This document shows, piece by piece, positions 55,041 to 63,668 of a DNA stretch of 64,000 nt. The notes under the pieces were generated by a model. It ran no database searches, had not been told where the DNA came from, and was given only the letters and a program-made list of their open reading frames with translations. The DNA lies in the NCBI GenBank assembly GCA_026168455.1, contig CM047429.1:124001-188000 (forward strand). The letters are read 5' to 3'. This stretch comes from Theocolax elegans. Its lineage: Eukaryota; Arthropoda; Insecta; Hymenoptera; Cerocephalidae. Numbering within the stretch: position 1 is the first letter of the stretch; each line of letters begins with the position of its first letter. A program made the position numbers and the translations under genes.

Positions 55041-55415
55041 AATAACTAGGGCATGTCTCTAGTTTAATCGTCAATGTTGGTGGTATTCGACTAATCGAAC
55101 ACCACTCACCCGTTATTCTCACTAGCTACAAGATCGCTTTCAACTTTATGTAATTTACTGTGTGTTAGTGATAACTGCACCAATTACGGGATTCCTGAGG
55201 AATTTCGAGAATTATTATTGTGCTTTGAATTATTTGGACTAATTACCGATAGCCCGGCATTTGTTGTAGATTTTTTAGACGTTCCATTGAATTTTAATAA
55301 CTTGGGCATGTCTCTAGTTTTTTCGTCAATTTTGGTGGTATTCGACGATTCGAACACCATCCACCCGATATTGGCACCAGCTGCACCATCACTTTCACCT
55401 TCATGTAATTACGTG

Positions 55416-55949
55416 TGTTGTGTCCCGGATAATTTTACAGATAAAAAAATTAAAGTTATGTATTTACTGATTTTGATTTTTGTAAACGGAAGAATGAACT
55501 AAATAACTTTACTTAACTTTTACTGACGAGAACCGTGGTAGAGCGAGGCAGGTCTTAGCAGTTCCTGTGAAGGGTGTATAGGGTGAATTGGTAGGGCAGC
55601 AGCTGTCACCAGGAGAAGATTTCGGCTTCCTCCAAGCCAAATCCAGGACGACGAAGATGTGTGAGTCGAAACAAAGTCCAAAACGACGATGACGGGAAGA
55701 TTGATTTCGAGAATGAACGCAACGGTTTGTGAAACACGGGATAGTGGATGGAAGTCCGGATAAAGTCAATTACGAGATCACAGATTTATATTTTACACTC
55801 AATTTATTTAGAATAGCATAATTATATTTCACAGAATTAATAGCTTTTGACAAATAGATACGAATTTATAAACAACAGTAATTATTGTCCGAACTGAGGT
55901 ACAAAATTTAAAGTAGTTGAAAATACGCGAAGATACAATCTCTTATACA
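55416..55949 (-). mobile_element. Possible 3' LTR of the downstream gypsy-type element
   Basis: The sequence begins TGTTGTGTCCCGG right at the satellite edge and, on the plus strand, ends ...TTATACA just inside the end of the envelope frame, so it has TGT...ACA ends over 534 bp. On the minus strand an AATAAA-like motif lies near 55800, fitting an LTR at the 3' end of the element whose integrase and envelope lie at 55943-57898. No purine-rich tract is seen next to it and no second LTR is in the window, so this remains tentative. The 86-codon frame 55509-55769 inside it is probably spurious. Confidence 0.4.
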
Positions 55950-56851
55950 TGTGAGAGTAGGAAGACCGACTTATTCGAGTCAAATAAGAATAGATTAGGT
56001 TGTTCGGTTTTTATCATTTTATAGCCGCAAATTGTATGTTCTCCCTCATTGGAGAGAGCAAATTTAACTCCTAAGGTGTCGTTAGCGTAATAAATTTCTG
56101 GGGCCTGTATATTATTGTCACTAGCTTTTGTTACTAAACCTTCATATAAAATTACGTAACGATCAAAGTTACATTCCTGTGAATGTAACGTAGTCCAAAA
56201 AGTGAAATCTTCCGTGTGATCAATGCAACGACCTTCTGTGTATTTACATTTAGTGCCAGATCTGAGCGTAAGCTCGTTTCGATCTTTATTTACGGTAGCC
56301 GTAAATGACTGTATAGTGATCTCGAGTTTAGCTGTGACTACTACATTCTTATAGATTTGTCCGTCCGAGATGTAAACCTTGCCTTCGCAATTGCCATCCG
56401 AATCTACGTATCCGGATAAAATTATATTTCTGCGATTTGTTACGTTTGCTACTAATTTTTCAACCACGATTCCTCCAAATTTAAATTGTCCGTATTTATG
56501 TATATCTTTACAGGCTTCACTCGATACATACTGCATATAGGTGGAATCACCACCTTTTACTAAACTACTATGTGAATTCATCCCGCAATGTCGTATTGTT
56601 TTTTCGACTTTTACTTTACATTGTTCAACAAATATTGGCGCATATTCGGTATATTGTAATAATTGTACATATTTTGATTCTAGTGTTGGTGTGAGGTCTT
56701 TGAAATCGCATTCACCTACTTTTAACAGAGACACAGTCGTGACGTTGGGTGTTGATGAGGTGCCGCAGTTGTAGCCGACGAGTGCCTCGATGTTTGGTAG
56801 GTGAAGCAGTACGGTGTTGATGATGAGTAGTGCGGTGACGAGATTCATCAT
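55943..56851 (-). pseudogene. env: Truncated chuvirus-like envelope glycoprotein in a gypsy-type element
   Basis: The 302-codon frame starts 18 nt after the integrase stop. It begins with a hydrophobic signal-peptide-like stretch (about residues 1-25), followed by GYNCG. It has many cysteines, N-glycosylation sites and the motif HCGMNSH, all shared in position with the plus-strand copy at 60898-62734 (GYDCG, HCGMHGH; later VCGF/ICGY with TE.P.LF). These features resemble glycoproteins of Jingchuvirales (chuviruses), which are known to be captured by arthropod retroelements. The frame ends at 302 codons, where the plus copy continues for about 330 more, so the fusion-domain C-terminal half and membrane anchor are lost, apparently at the junction with the LTR-like sequence. 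Family call from motif memory, not a search. Confidence 0.65.
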
Positions 56852-56869
56852 GAACGTAGTGATCTGCAG

Positions 56870-57898
56870 TTATTCGTCGATGGAGGTTCCTGTAACATGA
56901 GAAGAGGAGTGATCAATTTCACTCTGTCTTCTAAGACGCGTTAAACGCAATTTGTTCGCATGTACAATACGAGTTTTATTATTCTTATAACTTATTTCTA
57001 TATTAACGCCATTATCGAAAATTCTTAATATTTTATATGGTCCCATATATTCAGGGTTAAACGGATTTGTTTTTGGTTCTTGTAAAAGTAGAACCGTATC
57101 TCCGACTTTGAACAAACACGGATTTACTTTCTGATCATAATATTCTTTCGCTTTTTCTTTCGAACGAACTAGATTGTCGCGGGCTAATTGTTGTATTTCG
57201 CTAAGTTTTTCATGCAATTGGGTAATGTAGTCTAAATAAGTGCCTTCTAGATGATCTTCGGCTGTGATATTAGCAAATGGTACGCGCGCAATCTTACCGA
57301 ATATAAGTTCGAATGGGGTAAAGTGAGTTCCCTCGTGTACGCTCGTGTTATACGCAAAAGTGGCGCATGATAGCCATTCGTCCCACAATCGTTGATTATT
57401 TAAATAACATTTTAGATATTGCTTGATTACGTGATGCATTCTTTCAATTGAGCCATTAGATTGAGGCCTGTATGCCGTGGTAGTAATGTTTTTAATTTTA
57501 CAGATTTTCGAAACGTTACGTATTAAACTACTTGTAAAATTTTTTCCTTGGTCAGTAAGAATTATTTTTGGAGAACCGAATATGAAAACGAGATTGTGTA
57601 ATAAAGCTGTAGCAATATCCATAGATGTAGCATTTTGTAATGCTACCGTTATGATGTATTTTGTTAGTAGACATTGCATTGTCAGTATGTAGGTGTTACC
57701 TTTAGGTGTTGTAGGTAAAGGTCCAACGATGTCGAGACTGATTTTGTCGAAACTCGATCCTGGAGTGTCAGTGATCACTAGTGGTTGTTTTACTTTCTTG
57801 CGTACTAGCTTGTTCAATTGACACACTCGGCACTTAGATACCACTTCTTGAACTTGTGCTTTCAATCCGGACCAAAAGAAATCTTGGAAAGAAAGAAT
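56870..57898 (-). pseudogene. pol: Ty3/gypsy integrase, 5'-truncated, catalytic triad intact
   Basis: The open stretch runs from a TGA at 57899-57901 to its stop at 56870. It opens inside the HHCC zinc finger (only the CRVCQLNK half is present). Counting from the TTG at 57865, the core has D45 (SLDIVGPL), D105 (LTDQGKNF) and E141 (NGSIERMH), a perfect D,D(35)E spacing, then a GPY/F module (EYMGPYKILRI) and RIVHANKLR. It would insert element DNA into the genome. Protease, RT and RNase H are missing upstream, and sequence of an unrelated lysine-rich gene begins within 12 bp. The envelope frame follows 18 nt after the stop, as in env-bearing gypsy elements. Confidence 0.93.
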
Positions 57899-57909
57899 TC
57901 ATTTCCTTT

Positions 57910-58440
57910 TCATGTCAATATAGTCTTATTTAAATTAACTAGCTTGCTAGCTAATTGCTGTTTTTGTGGTTTACCTTTTGAATTAACTTTATTAATTTTA
58001 TCTGTTTTATCCATTTCACTATTTGATTCTCCTTTGGATGTGTTGACTTGCTTTAATTGTTCTACCCTTTTTTTATTCACAATATGAATAGCAGCGCTTA
58101 TTGCACTATTATCACCAGTAACATTTTTTTCATTTGCATTCTTCTCTAATGTGAAGTTTAGTTTTGTTTGTCTCATTGTATCTTGAAGTTTTTTTTTCTT
58201 TTTCTTGTTAGTTTTCTGTGTTTGTTTAACATTCATATTTGTTTGAGAATTTCCTTGACTATACTGTTCAGTCGAGCCATCATTTTTACCTTGTGACTTT
58301 TTGTTAGTTTGTAATTTATTAACAGTTGTTTTTTTAATTTTAGTATATGAAAGCTTCTTCACCGCTTGTTTTGTTTGTTTCTTTTTTGGAGTGCTCATCT
58401 GGCTAATATCATCATCTGAGCTTTCAAAATCTGATAAATC
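57910..58440 (-). CDS. Lysine-rich C-terminal exon of an unidentified gene
   Basis: The exon starts after a clear acceptor (…ttctcttttag, plus 58441-58442) with DLSDFESSDDD, then MSTPKKKQTKQ and about 150 residues dominated by Lys, Asn, Gln and Thr, ending at TGA 57910-57912. The charge pattern suggests a nuclear, disordered tail, but no domain is recognised. In phase with the preceding exon it continues a frame ending KYDTILNLS. It stops only ~9 bp before the truncated integrase begins, so its 3' UTR has probably been disrupted or replaced. Product unknown. Confidence 0.55.
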   Translation of the reverse strand, partial: DLSDFESSDDDISQMSTPKKKQTKQAVKKLSYTKIKKTTVNKLQTNKKSQGKNDGSTEQYSQGNSQTNMNVKQTQKTNKKKKKKLQDTMRQTKLNFTLEKNANEKNVTGDNSAISAAIHIVNKKRVEQLKQVNTSKGESNSEMDKTDKINKVNSKGKPQKQQLASKLVNLNKTILT

Positions 58441-58504
58441 CTAAAAGAGAAGTAAATGAATAATGTTTTTTCAGTTTTAAAGTCTTTAGTTTAAAAATAC
58501 TTAC
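58441..58504 (-). other. Probable 64-bp phase-0 intron
   Basis: On the minus strand the donor is AGT|GTAAGT (first base at 58504) and the acceptor is a pyrimidine-rich tract ending TTTTAG at 58441. Joining the exons keeps one frame on both sides. The size fits a short insect intron. Confidence 0.65.
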
Positions 58505-58830
58505 ACTTAAATTTAATATTGTATCATATTTTTCCAACTTCCATTCCATAGGTGCATTATCTTGTTCAATTATTTGAATAAATGCTTCTTTTAATGTTAA
58601 AGTTTTAAAACATTCGAAAAAGATTCTAAATGCTGCTTCATATTAGTATTGTCAATATCATCAAAGCTATTTAAGTCAAATTTTACGTTAATAGGATTTT
58701 CTTTTGTTAAGTCATAAAATACATAAACAATTATGTTAAAGTAGATATTAGTTTCAAAATCTTTGTATTTCAGAAACGTTATAAAACAAAAGTATAAGAA
58801 TAATGCACATCCACAGAACAATTACAAACA
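58505..58830 (-). pseudogene. Middle exon(s) of the same unidentified gene, with frame breaks
   Basis: Two coding-like stretches abut in different frames. One is DLTKENPINVKFDLNS... to about 58620; the other is LKEAFIQIIEQDNAPMEW...NLS, ending at the donor at 58505. They meet at a run of T on the minus strand (A-run in plus cgaaaaagattc, near 58617-58622), where one base more or less would make them continuous. Farther upstream another frame (YDLKSYLEDVCNCSVDV, about 58810-58860) also looks coding. This could be a decaying gene or homopolymer sequencing error. No family recognised. Confidence 0.4.
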
Positions 58831-58923
58831 TCTTCCAAATAAGATTTCAAATCATAATATTGTTTTTTTCGTTTGTGATACGTGATAAGTGTAACTTAAG
58901 ATTTCTTACAAATATTGGAGTAT

Positions 58924-59199
58924 TTACAATATTATCCAAAAAGGTGTTTCTTTAACTACTTGATGCAAATCTATGGCCAATGAAATATCCAAAACTCCAA
59001 ATGTTCCCTTATTATTTTCATTAAAAATTTGAACAGTATATGTTTTTATATGTTCGTCATCATCATATATTGCAAACTGAAAAATACATTCATCCTTATT
59101 AAACTTAATGCAATGAATTCCATTATTACGTTTCTTATCATCTGAGTTTTGTTCGCTAGTTTTTATTTGTTCCATTTGTTCATTGTAATTAAGTTCCAT
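58924..59199 (-). CDS. 5' exon of an unidentified gene
   Basis: A 91-codon frame starts MELNYNEQMEQ and has an alternating hydrophobic pattern (IHCIKFNKDECIFQFAIYD, then YTVQIFNE) suggesting a small beta-rich domain. A donor-like ATT|GTAAAT lies at its end (near 58925). It has the same strand and neighbourhood as the exons at 57910-58830, so I infer one gene of at least three exons running 59199 to 57910. I do not recognise the family. The exon is AT-rich like its surroundings. Confidence 0.5.
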   Translation of the reverse strand: MELNYNEQMEQIKTSEQNSDDKKRNNGIHCIKFNKDECIFQFAIYDDDEHIKTYTVQIFNENNKGTFGVLDISLAIDLHQVVKETPFWIIL

Positions 59200-59580
59200 T
59201 TCATTAAATATTCTATCTCTCTTCGGACCTTTTCCTTCTTATCATTTATTTACTCATCTTATTAGTGAGATGCTATTTTTCTTTACACAGAAATACTTGT
59301 TTTATCTGTAACACTTTTTGCACGCTGTAATGTACACGCAGGTTGACGTTTGACTTGATTATCTCTCACTTCACTCTATCTCTCTTTCTCTCCCGTGTAA
59401 GTAAATCTGATCCCCTGCACCTATGTGTTAGGTTAGGTGACATTTTTGATGAAGATACGGGAATGATGTCATAATATTATATATATATATATATCCAAAG
59501 GCCCCCCGATTAATTTTAGATTTGAAAATTTAAAATAACAGTTAAATTTAAGGGTTAAATTAGCTGTCTATATAAAATAT
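59200..59580. other. Intergenic spacer upstream of the unidentified gene
   Basis: AT-rich sequence with an alternating TA run near 59480-59495 and a single gttaggttagg word near 59430. Promoter elements of the minus-strand gene may lie near 59200-59300, but nothing specific can be called. Confidence 0.5.
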
Positions 59581-59650
59581 ATATATATAGTGTTGGAGAA
59601 CACGAAGAAACAGAAAAATTTTCCTCTTATTCCGAAAGTAAAGAATTTCG
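59581..59650. repeat. ~70-bp direct repeat, copy 1
   Basis: A TA run followed by gttggagaacacgaagaaa and ccgaaagtaaagaatt is repeated at 59729-59798 with a few differences, about 149 bp apart. Confidence 0.85.
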
Positions 59651-59728
59651 ACCGGTAGGCGCTGCTGCTTCAACATCTCTATATAGTCTCTAGTCTCTCA
59701 TCGCCTATTATTTATTACGAGTATATCT

Positions 59729-59798
59729 ATATATATAATGTTGGAGAACACGAAGAAAAAGAAAAATTTTTCTCTCATTCCGAAAGTAAAGAATTCGA
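59729..59798. repeat. ~70-bp direct repeat, copy 2
   Basis: Second copy of the 59581-59650 sequence, again preceded by a TA run. The intervening ~80 bp is unique in the window. Confidence 0.85.
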
Positions 59799-60031
59799 CA
59801 TCCGAAATCTTGATATCGTTTTATTGTAAAAATGCGGTAATGAATGAATCCAAAATTTTGTCAAAACTATAAAATATGACTAAGAATTATTGGGGGTTAA
59901 TGTTGAAACGTATAAAACAAGATGTACATTAAAAAATTAAGAAAGTAAAAATTAAAGGTTTGTTTTAGCTGTATATAGGGCTAGTGCCGCGTACCCATAC
60001 TTGCCTCGGGTGCGCGACACGCGCCCCTTGA
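59799..60031. other. Spacer before the envelope remnants
   Basis: AT-rich sequence, then a short GC-richer patch (59980-60030). A 63-codon minus-strand frame at 59952-60143 crosses the envelope boundary and is not supported. Nothing else seen. Confidence 0.5.
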
Positions 60032-60778
60032 TCTCCTCTTCTAATTCCTCAAAACGTATATACCAATGAATCAAACATCGCCTATGTTGAACCCGAGAGT
60101 AACTATATTCTGCAACAAGAGGCAAATTATTACGGTTTCTCAAGCACCGACCTTAAGAATTGTAAAAAGTTTCAAGGAAAATTAATTTGCAAAAAAGAAA
60201 GACTGCATTTAAAAGCAATAGATAGTTGCGAAACGGAATTGATGTCTCAACCGGCTAAATGTAATTACCGTAACTGCAATATCAAATATAGAACCAATGC
60301 CAAACCAACGATAATAAAACTTTAAAAATTAAATAAAATATTATACTCAGCGCCCATGACTACAAGAGTGTCGATTGACTGTGACGGTTTAACAGGGACG
60401 ATCATACCGTTACGCGGAGTCGGAATAATACACACAAAAGTAAATTGTACGTTATATGGGGGCAAAATAAATGGGGAAGTTATAAAAATACATGAAGTAC
60501 CAACGGAATATTCAAATCACTTGTTATTTCCTCAGACGTCGTTAAATATTCGCAAACTATCAAATATCTTTAACAATACAAATACTAAAAATTTATTCCA
60601 TAAATTAGTTAAGCAAAAACACTCCGGGAATTTTTGTGATATGGAAAATTACTGTAGGGATAAATTGATCAATACGGAAAAAACCGCTGTATTCACTACA
60701 TTGTTTCTCATCTGTTCAATCACAGGAGTAATTATATTTTTATTCATCGCGGGGATCTTCATACTTTTGTGTTACTAA
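60032..60778 (+). pseudogene. env: F-type (baculovirus F / errantivirus-like) envelope, C-terminal half
   Basis: One frame runs from a TGA at 60029-60031 to a stop at 60778, broken only by TAA 60323-60325. The first part (YYGFSSTDLKNC, LICKKE, SCETELM) and the second (VSIDCDGLTG, LRGVGIIHTKVNCTLYG) match the ectodomain pattern of F-type envelopes of gypsy errantiviruses. Near the end is a long hydrophobic segment (about 60685-60770, TTLFLICSITGVIIFLFIAG) that would be the membrane anchor, with almost no cytoplasmic tail. The N-terminal half, including any furin site and fusion peptide, is missing, and no pol lies upstream. The next gene, 120 bp on, is a different type of envelope. Confidence 0.72.
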
Positions 60779-60882
60779 AGAAATATTAGATACCATTCCG
60801 GAAGAAATAGAAATCCGTTTCGAATAAACAAATAGGAAATAACTTCATAACTTCGTACAAGGACAATGAAAAGCATAGAAAA

Positions 60883-60897
60883 TTATCTTATTTACAG
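60883..60897 (+). promoter_or_regulatory. Splice-acceptor-like tract directly before glycoprotein ATG
   Basis: The tract ttatcttatttacag is immediately followed by ATG at 60898. Pyrimidine richness and the terminal CAG fit a 3' splice site, consistent with a spliced env message as known for errantiviruses. No RNA evidence is available. Confidence 0.4.
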
Positions 60898-62734
60898 ATG
60901 GAAAAGAGATCATTCCTCCTGCTTTCACTCGTAAGTGTAATTAATTACTCGTCGGGACTTTACGGATATGACTGCGGGGAACAACTTTCAAATCTAACAA
61001 CAATATCGTTAGTGGATGTTAAAGATTGTGATATACATGAACCATATATTAATGTAACAAAAATTTAAGCGCAGTTACTACAATTGAACGATTACAGTAC
61101 CACGCATGTATATAAATGCATAATAAAAATCACACGTATAGTTACACATTGCGGTATGCACGGACATGCATCTCGCGTCCTAAACGGAGAAATTAGTTAT
61201 TATAAAGAAATAAGTAGGGAGGAATGTTATGGAATCCATCGTTCGGGTTATATTTCTATAAGCGGCACTCAAATTATAAATCTACCCAGAAACAGTACCA
61301 CTAATAAACCAATCGTGTTCGCGGGAGGGAACGATAATAGCGGAAATTGTATTGGAGGTTCATTTTCGGATTCATACGGTACCTATAAAGACGCCTATGT
61401 AGCAGGTCATGTTGAAATAACAATATACGATTACTATGCGGCTGTACATCTGGAATATAATAAAGTAAGATTAAACTCCGGGGTTACATGCACACTCGCG
61501 GATTTAGAATGTACAAATATCGAATGCTTCACAAGTTTTCTGGGAAGCGCTTCCGGAGGATTCATGCGGAGTTAACAAATATTCTGTGTTGTATGAAGGA
61601 AATTTGGATAAAATATATGAAGAGCAAGAAAACCGTATAATGTACTCGCTTGAAACTAATGATATTACATTCGTACTATGGAAAAAAGGAGAACAGAATG
61701 TATGCGGTTTTAGGTTTGCGCGCACCGAACATCCCAAGCTTTTCATAATTGAGGACGCCAAGGTTAACAATTTTATAAGCAAAAAAGCAATTGAGGGAAA
61801 CAATCTTGATATATTTGCATACATAAACTCAAAATTCTTATACGTTGAAAAATATGTACGCCGACAGTTAAATAGAATGTATTACGACATATTAAAACAA
61901 AGGTGCGAAATCGAAAGACATATTCTCACTCAAGCCCTCGCGTTCGCCTCAGTTTCCCCGGCGGAAGTGGGTTATCGTATCATGAATCAACCCGGGTATC
62001 TAGCCGTAACAGTGGGAGAAGTTATTCATCTATTAAAATGCTTAAAAGTAGAAGTAGTCGGGAGAGAAACGACGGGGTGTTACGAACAGCTACCCGTGTT
62101 TCGGGACAACGAATCATATTTTCTCACACCTAGAACGCGTATATTAGTAAAAACTGGGAAACCCCTAATGTGTGATAATCGTTTACCGGTTATGTTCAAA
62201 ATGCATCAAATTTGGTTTAAAATGCTACCGAATCCAGTCGAAGTAAAAGATCCCGAGATATTGACGCCTCAAACAAAACTAACATGGAGATATGTTTCAC
62301 CCGAGACACTCGCTACTAGTGGAACATACGGACAAAAAGATACCAGTAAACTTCGCGATATGATATTATTCCCATTAGAAAAATCTACGGTATTAAATAA
62401 GATGGCATTAGGAGCTTCGGGAAGGAAGATAAACCCCAAAGGAATTACTATAGGAAATTTGTTCGACCAAGAAGCCTTGAATAACCTGGCTGAATCGAAA
62501 TTCAACAAACTATGGTCGGAATTTTTAACGTTCAGTAACACCTCAGCCGGTTTCATAAGATATTTTATGATATGTCGCCTCATCAAGCTAATTATCGATA
62601 CGATTATGCATGGTTTCATGTTGCACGGAATTTACGGGTTCTCTTTACATTTAATTGGGGTAATATGGAATTCAATTACTCAACTACACGGAAAAAAATG
62701 TCTAACCTTTGGAGTACGAAGCGCTCCATACTAA
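60898..62734 (+). pseudogene. env: Chuvirus-like envelope glycoprotein, near full length, broken
   Basis: The ATG at 60898 opens a signal-peptide-like N-terminus (KRSFLLLSLVSVINY), then GYDCG. An in-frame TAA at 61066-61068 interrupts the frame; it resumes with HCGMHGH and SGNCIGG and runs to a stop at 61573-61575. A frame change near 61540 moves coding into the next frame, which continues to 62734 for about 380 codons: VCGFRFARTEHP, then the alpha-helical RRQLNRMYYDILKQRCEIER, a Cys-containing core (GRETTGCYEQLPV, PLMCDNRLP), and a hydrophobic C-terminal region near 62560-62670 that could be the membrane anchor. The whole resembles Jingchuvirales glycoproteins captured by insect retroelements. 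At least two lesions make it non-functional as assembled. Confidence 0.68.
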
Positions 62735-63472
62735 TACAGTTAACGTTTCGTATCCCGCTACAGATTGTACACTAACTTTTCAAGTGTTTGTTATACATAG
62801 AAGTAGAGTAACGCCTTTATAAAAATAAGCTAAAGATGCCGAACTCTTGTAGTAGCGCCGCTATAGACGGAGAGTATACGCTCGCACCACCTTCAGTTGT
62901 AAGGCTCATACCCCTCTGCGGTATATGGCGCTTACAAACGCGAGTACACCTAACAGAGTTATGCTTTCCGCGCAATCATAATAATTGTATTAAATTAAAT
63001 AAAAAATATGAGTTACTTATAAAGTGTTAATTAAATAATGACAATACAAAACTACAAAAGTTTATTGTCAACTTAATCTTTTGTATTATTATAAATAAAT
63101 ATAATACTCATTTTAAATGCTGTCTCAACCGTCTATTCGAATTGCATACTCCATAGACCTATGGAGTATAGGTCCTTTACAAATGAAGGTAGTACTGTTG
63201 TTTACCTTAGACGTGCGGCGGCATTACATTCGCGGTACTGTTTGTATACAGTGAAGGTTTAAATGCGTAACGTTGAAAGTAATAAATGTAATACACTTCT
63301 AACGTTACGATTTCATACGCGCACGGTTTAAATTGATGTTCTGTGAAAGTAATAGAATGTCTACGCTGTAGGAGGAAGAAGTCCTGTACCTCAGACGTTA
63401 GACATTTTTTTCCGTGTATTACTTTATTTGGGAACGCAAAAGTTAAATAAAGATAGGGAGGAGAACGAAAAA
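62735..63472. other. Spacer downstream of the glycoprotein
   Basis: No gene is supported. It contains a perfect 10-bp palindrome with a 4-nt loop (63146-63155 and 63160-63169, atactccata/tatggagtat) and an imperfect inverted repeat gtaacgttgaaag...cttctaacgttac (about 63266-63308). A 64-codon frame at 62836-63030 has no recognisable features. A 3' LTR for the plus-strand envelope genes would be expected here, but none can be delimited. Confidence 0.5.
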
Positions 63473-63616
63473 ATGGAGGTTGAGATAGCGAAAAATGAAA
63501 AGAGACAATTTATCACTTCCGAGTTTAAGACTGTAGATACAAAAATTTTAGAGAGAGAATCGTGTTTATATCCAATTTTAAAAATAAACAATGAGAACAG
63601 AGCAAATTCAATGTAA
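63473..63616 (+). CDS. Small charged open frame, hypothetical
   Basis: 47 codons from ATG 63473, rich in Glu and Lys, with no recognised motif. The same frame is open upstream to about 63428 without an ATG. It may be noncoding, or an exon of whatever gene includes the next frame at 63669, which is in a different frame. Confidence 0.2.
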   Translation: MEVEIAKNEKRQFITSEFKTVDTKILERESCLYPILKINNENRANSM

Positions 63617-63668
63617 TAATAACTCTCATTTTCTTTTTTACGTACACTCAAAGTAGGAAAGCCAGTAA

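Larger units (their letters stand above)
25577..55415. repeat. ~252/255-bp satellite array, right block
   Basis: This continues the A/B monomer array. Composition shifts along it: mixed A and B at 25.6-29 kb, largely B units at 29-37 kb, then mostly A units with regular B units at 37-55.4 kb. The last monomer is cut within attacgtg at 55415, where the LTR-like sequence begins. The longest open frame (26813-27517, 234 codons) spans almost three monomers and is treated as a by-product of the repeat length. Confidence 0.97.

Noticed and set aside
8974..55415. CRISPR-like array or CENP-B box in the satellite
   Set aside because: There is no spacer/repeat alternation; units are continuous 252/255-bp monomers. 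No convincing match to the CENP-B box pattern was seen near the cgggattcc words.
55509..55769. 86-codon frame in the LTR-like region
   Set aside because: No motif, and it lies in a probable noncoding LTR.
59425..59442. gttaggttagg as telomeric TTAGG repeat
   Set aside because: Only two adjacent units; not a telomeric tract.
59952..60143. 63-codon minus-strand frame
   Set aside because: Half of it is antisense to the F-type envelope remnant; no domain.
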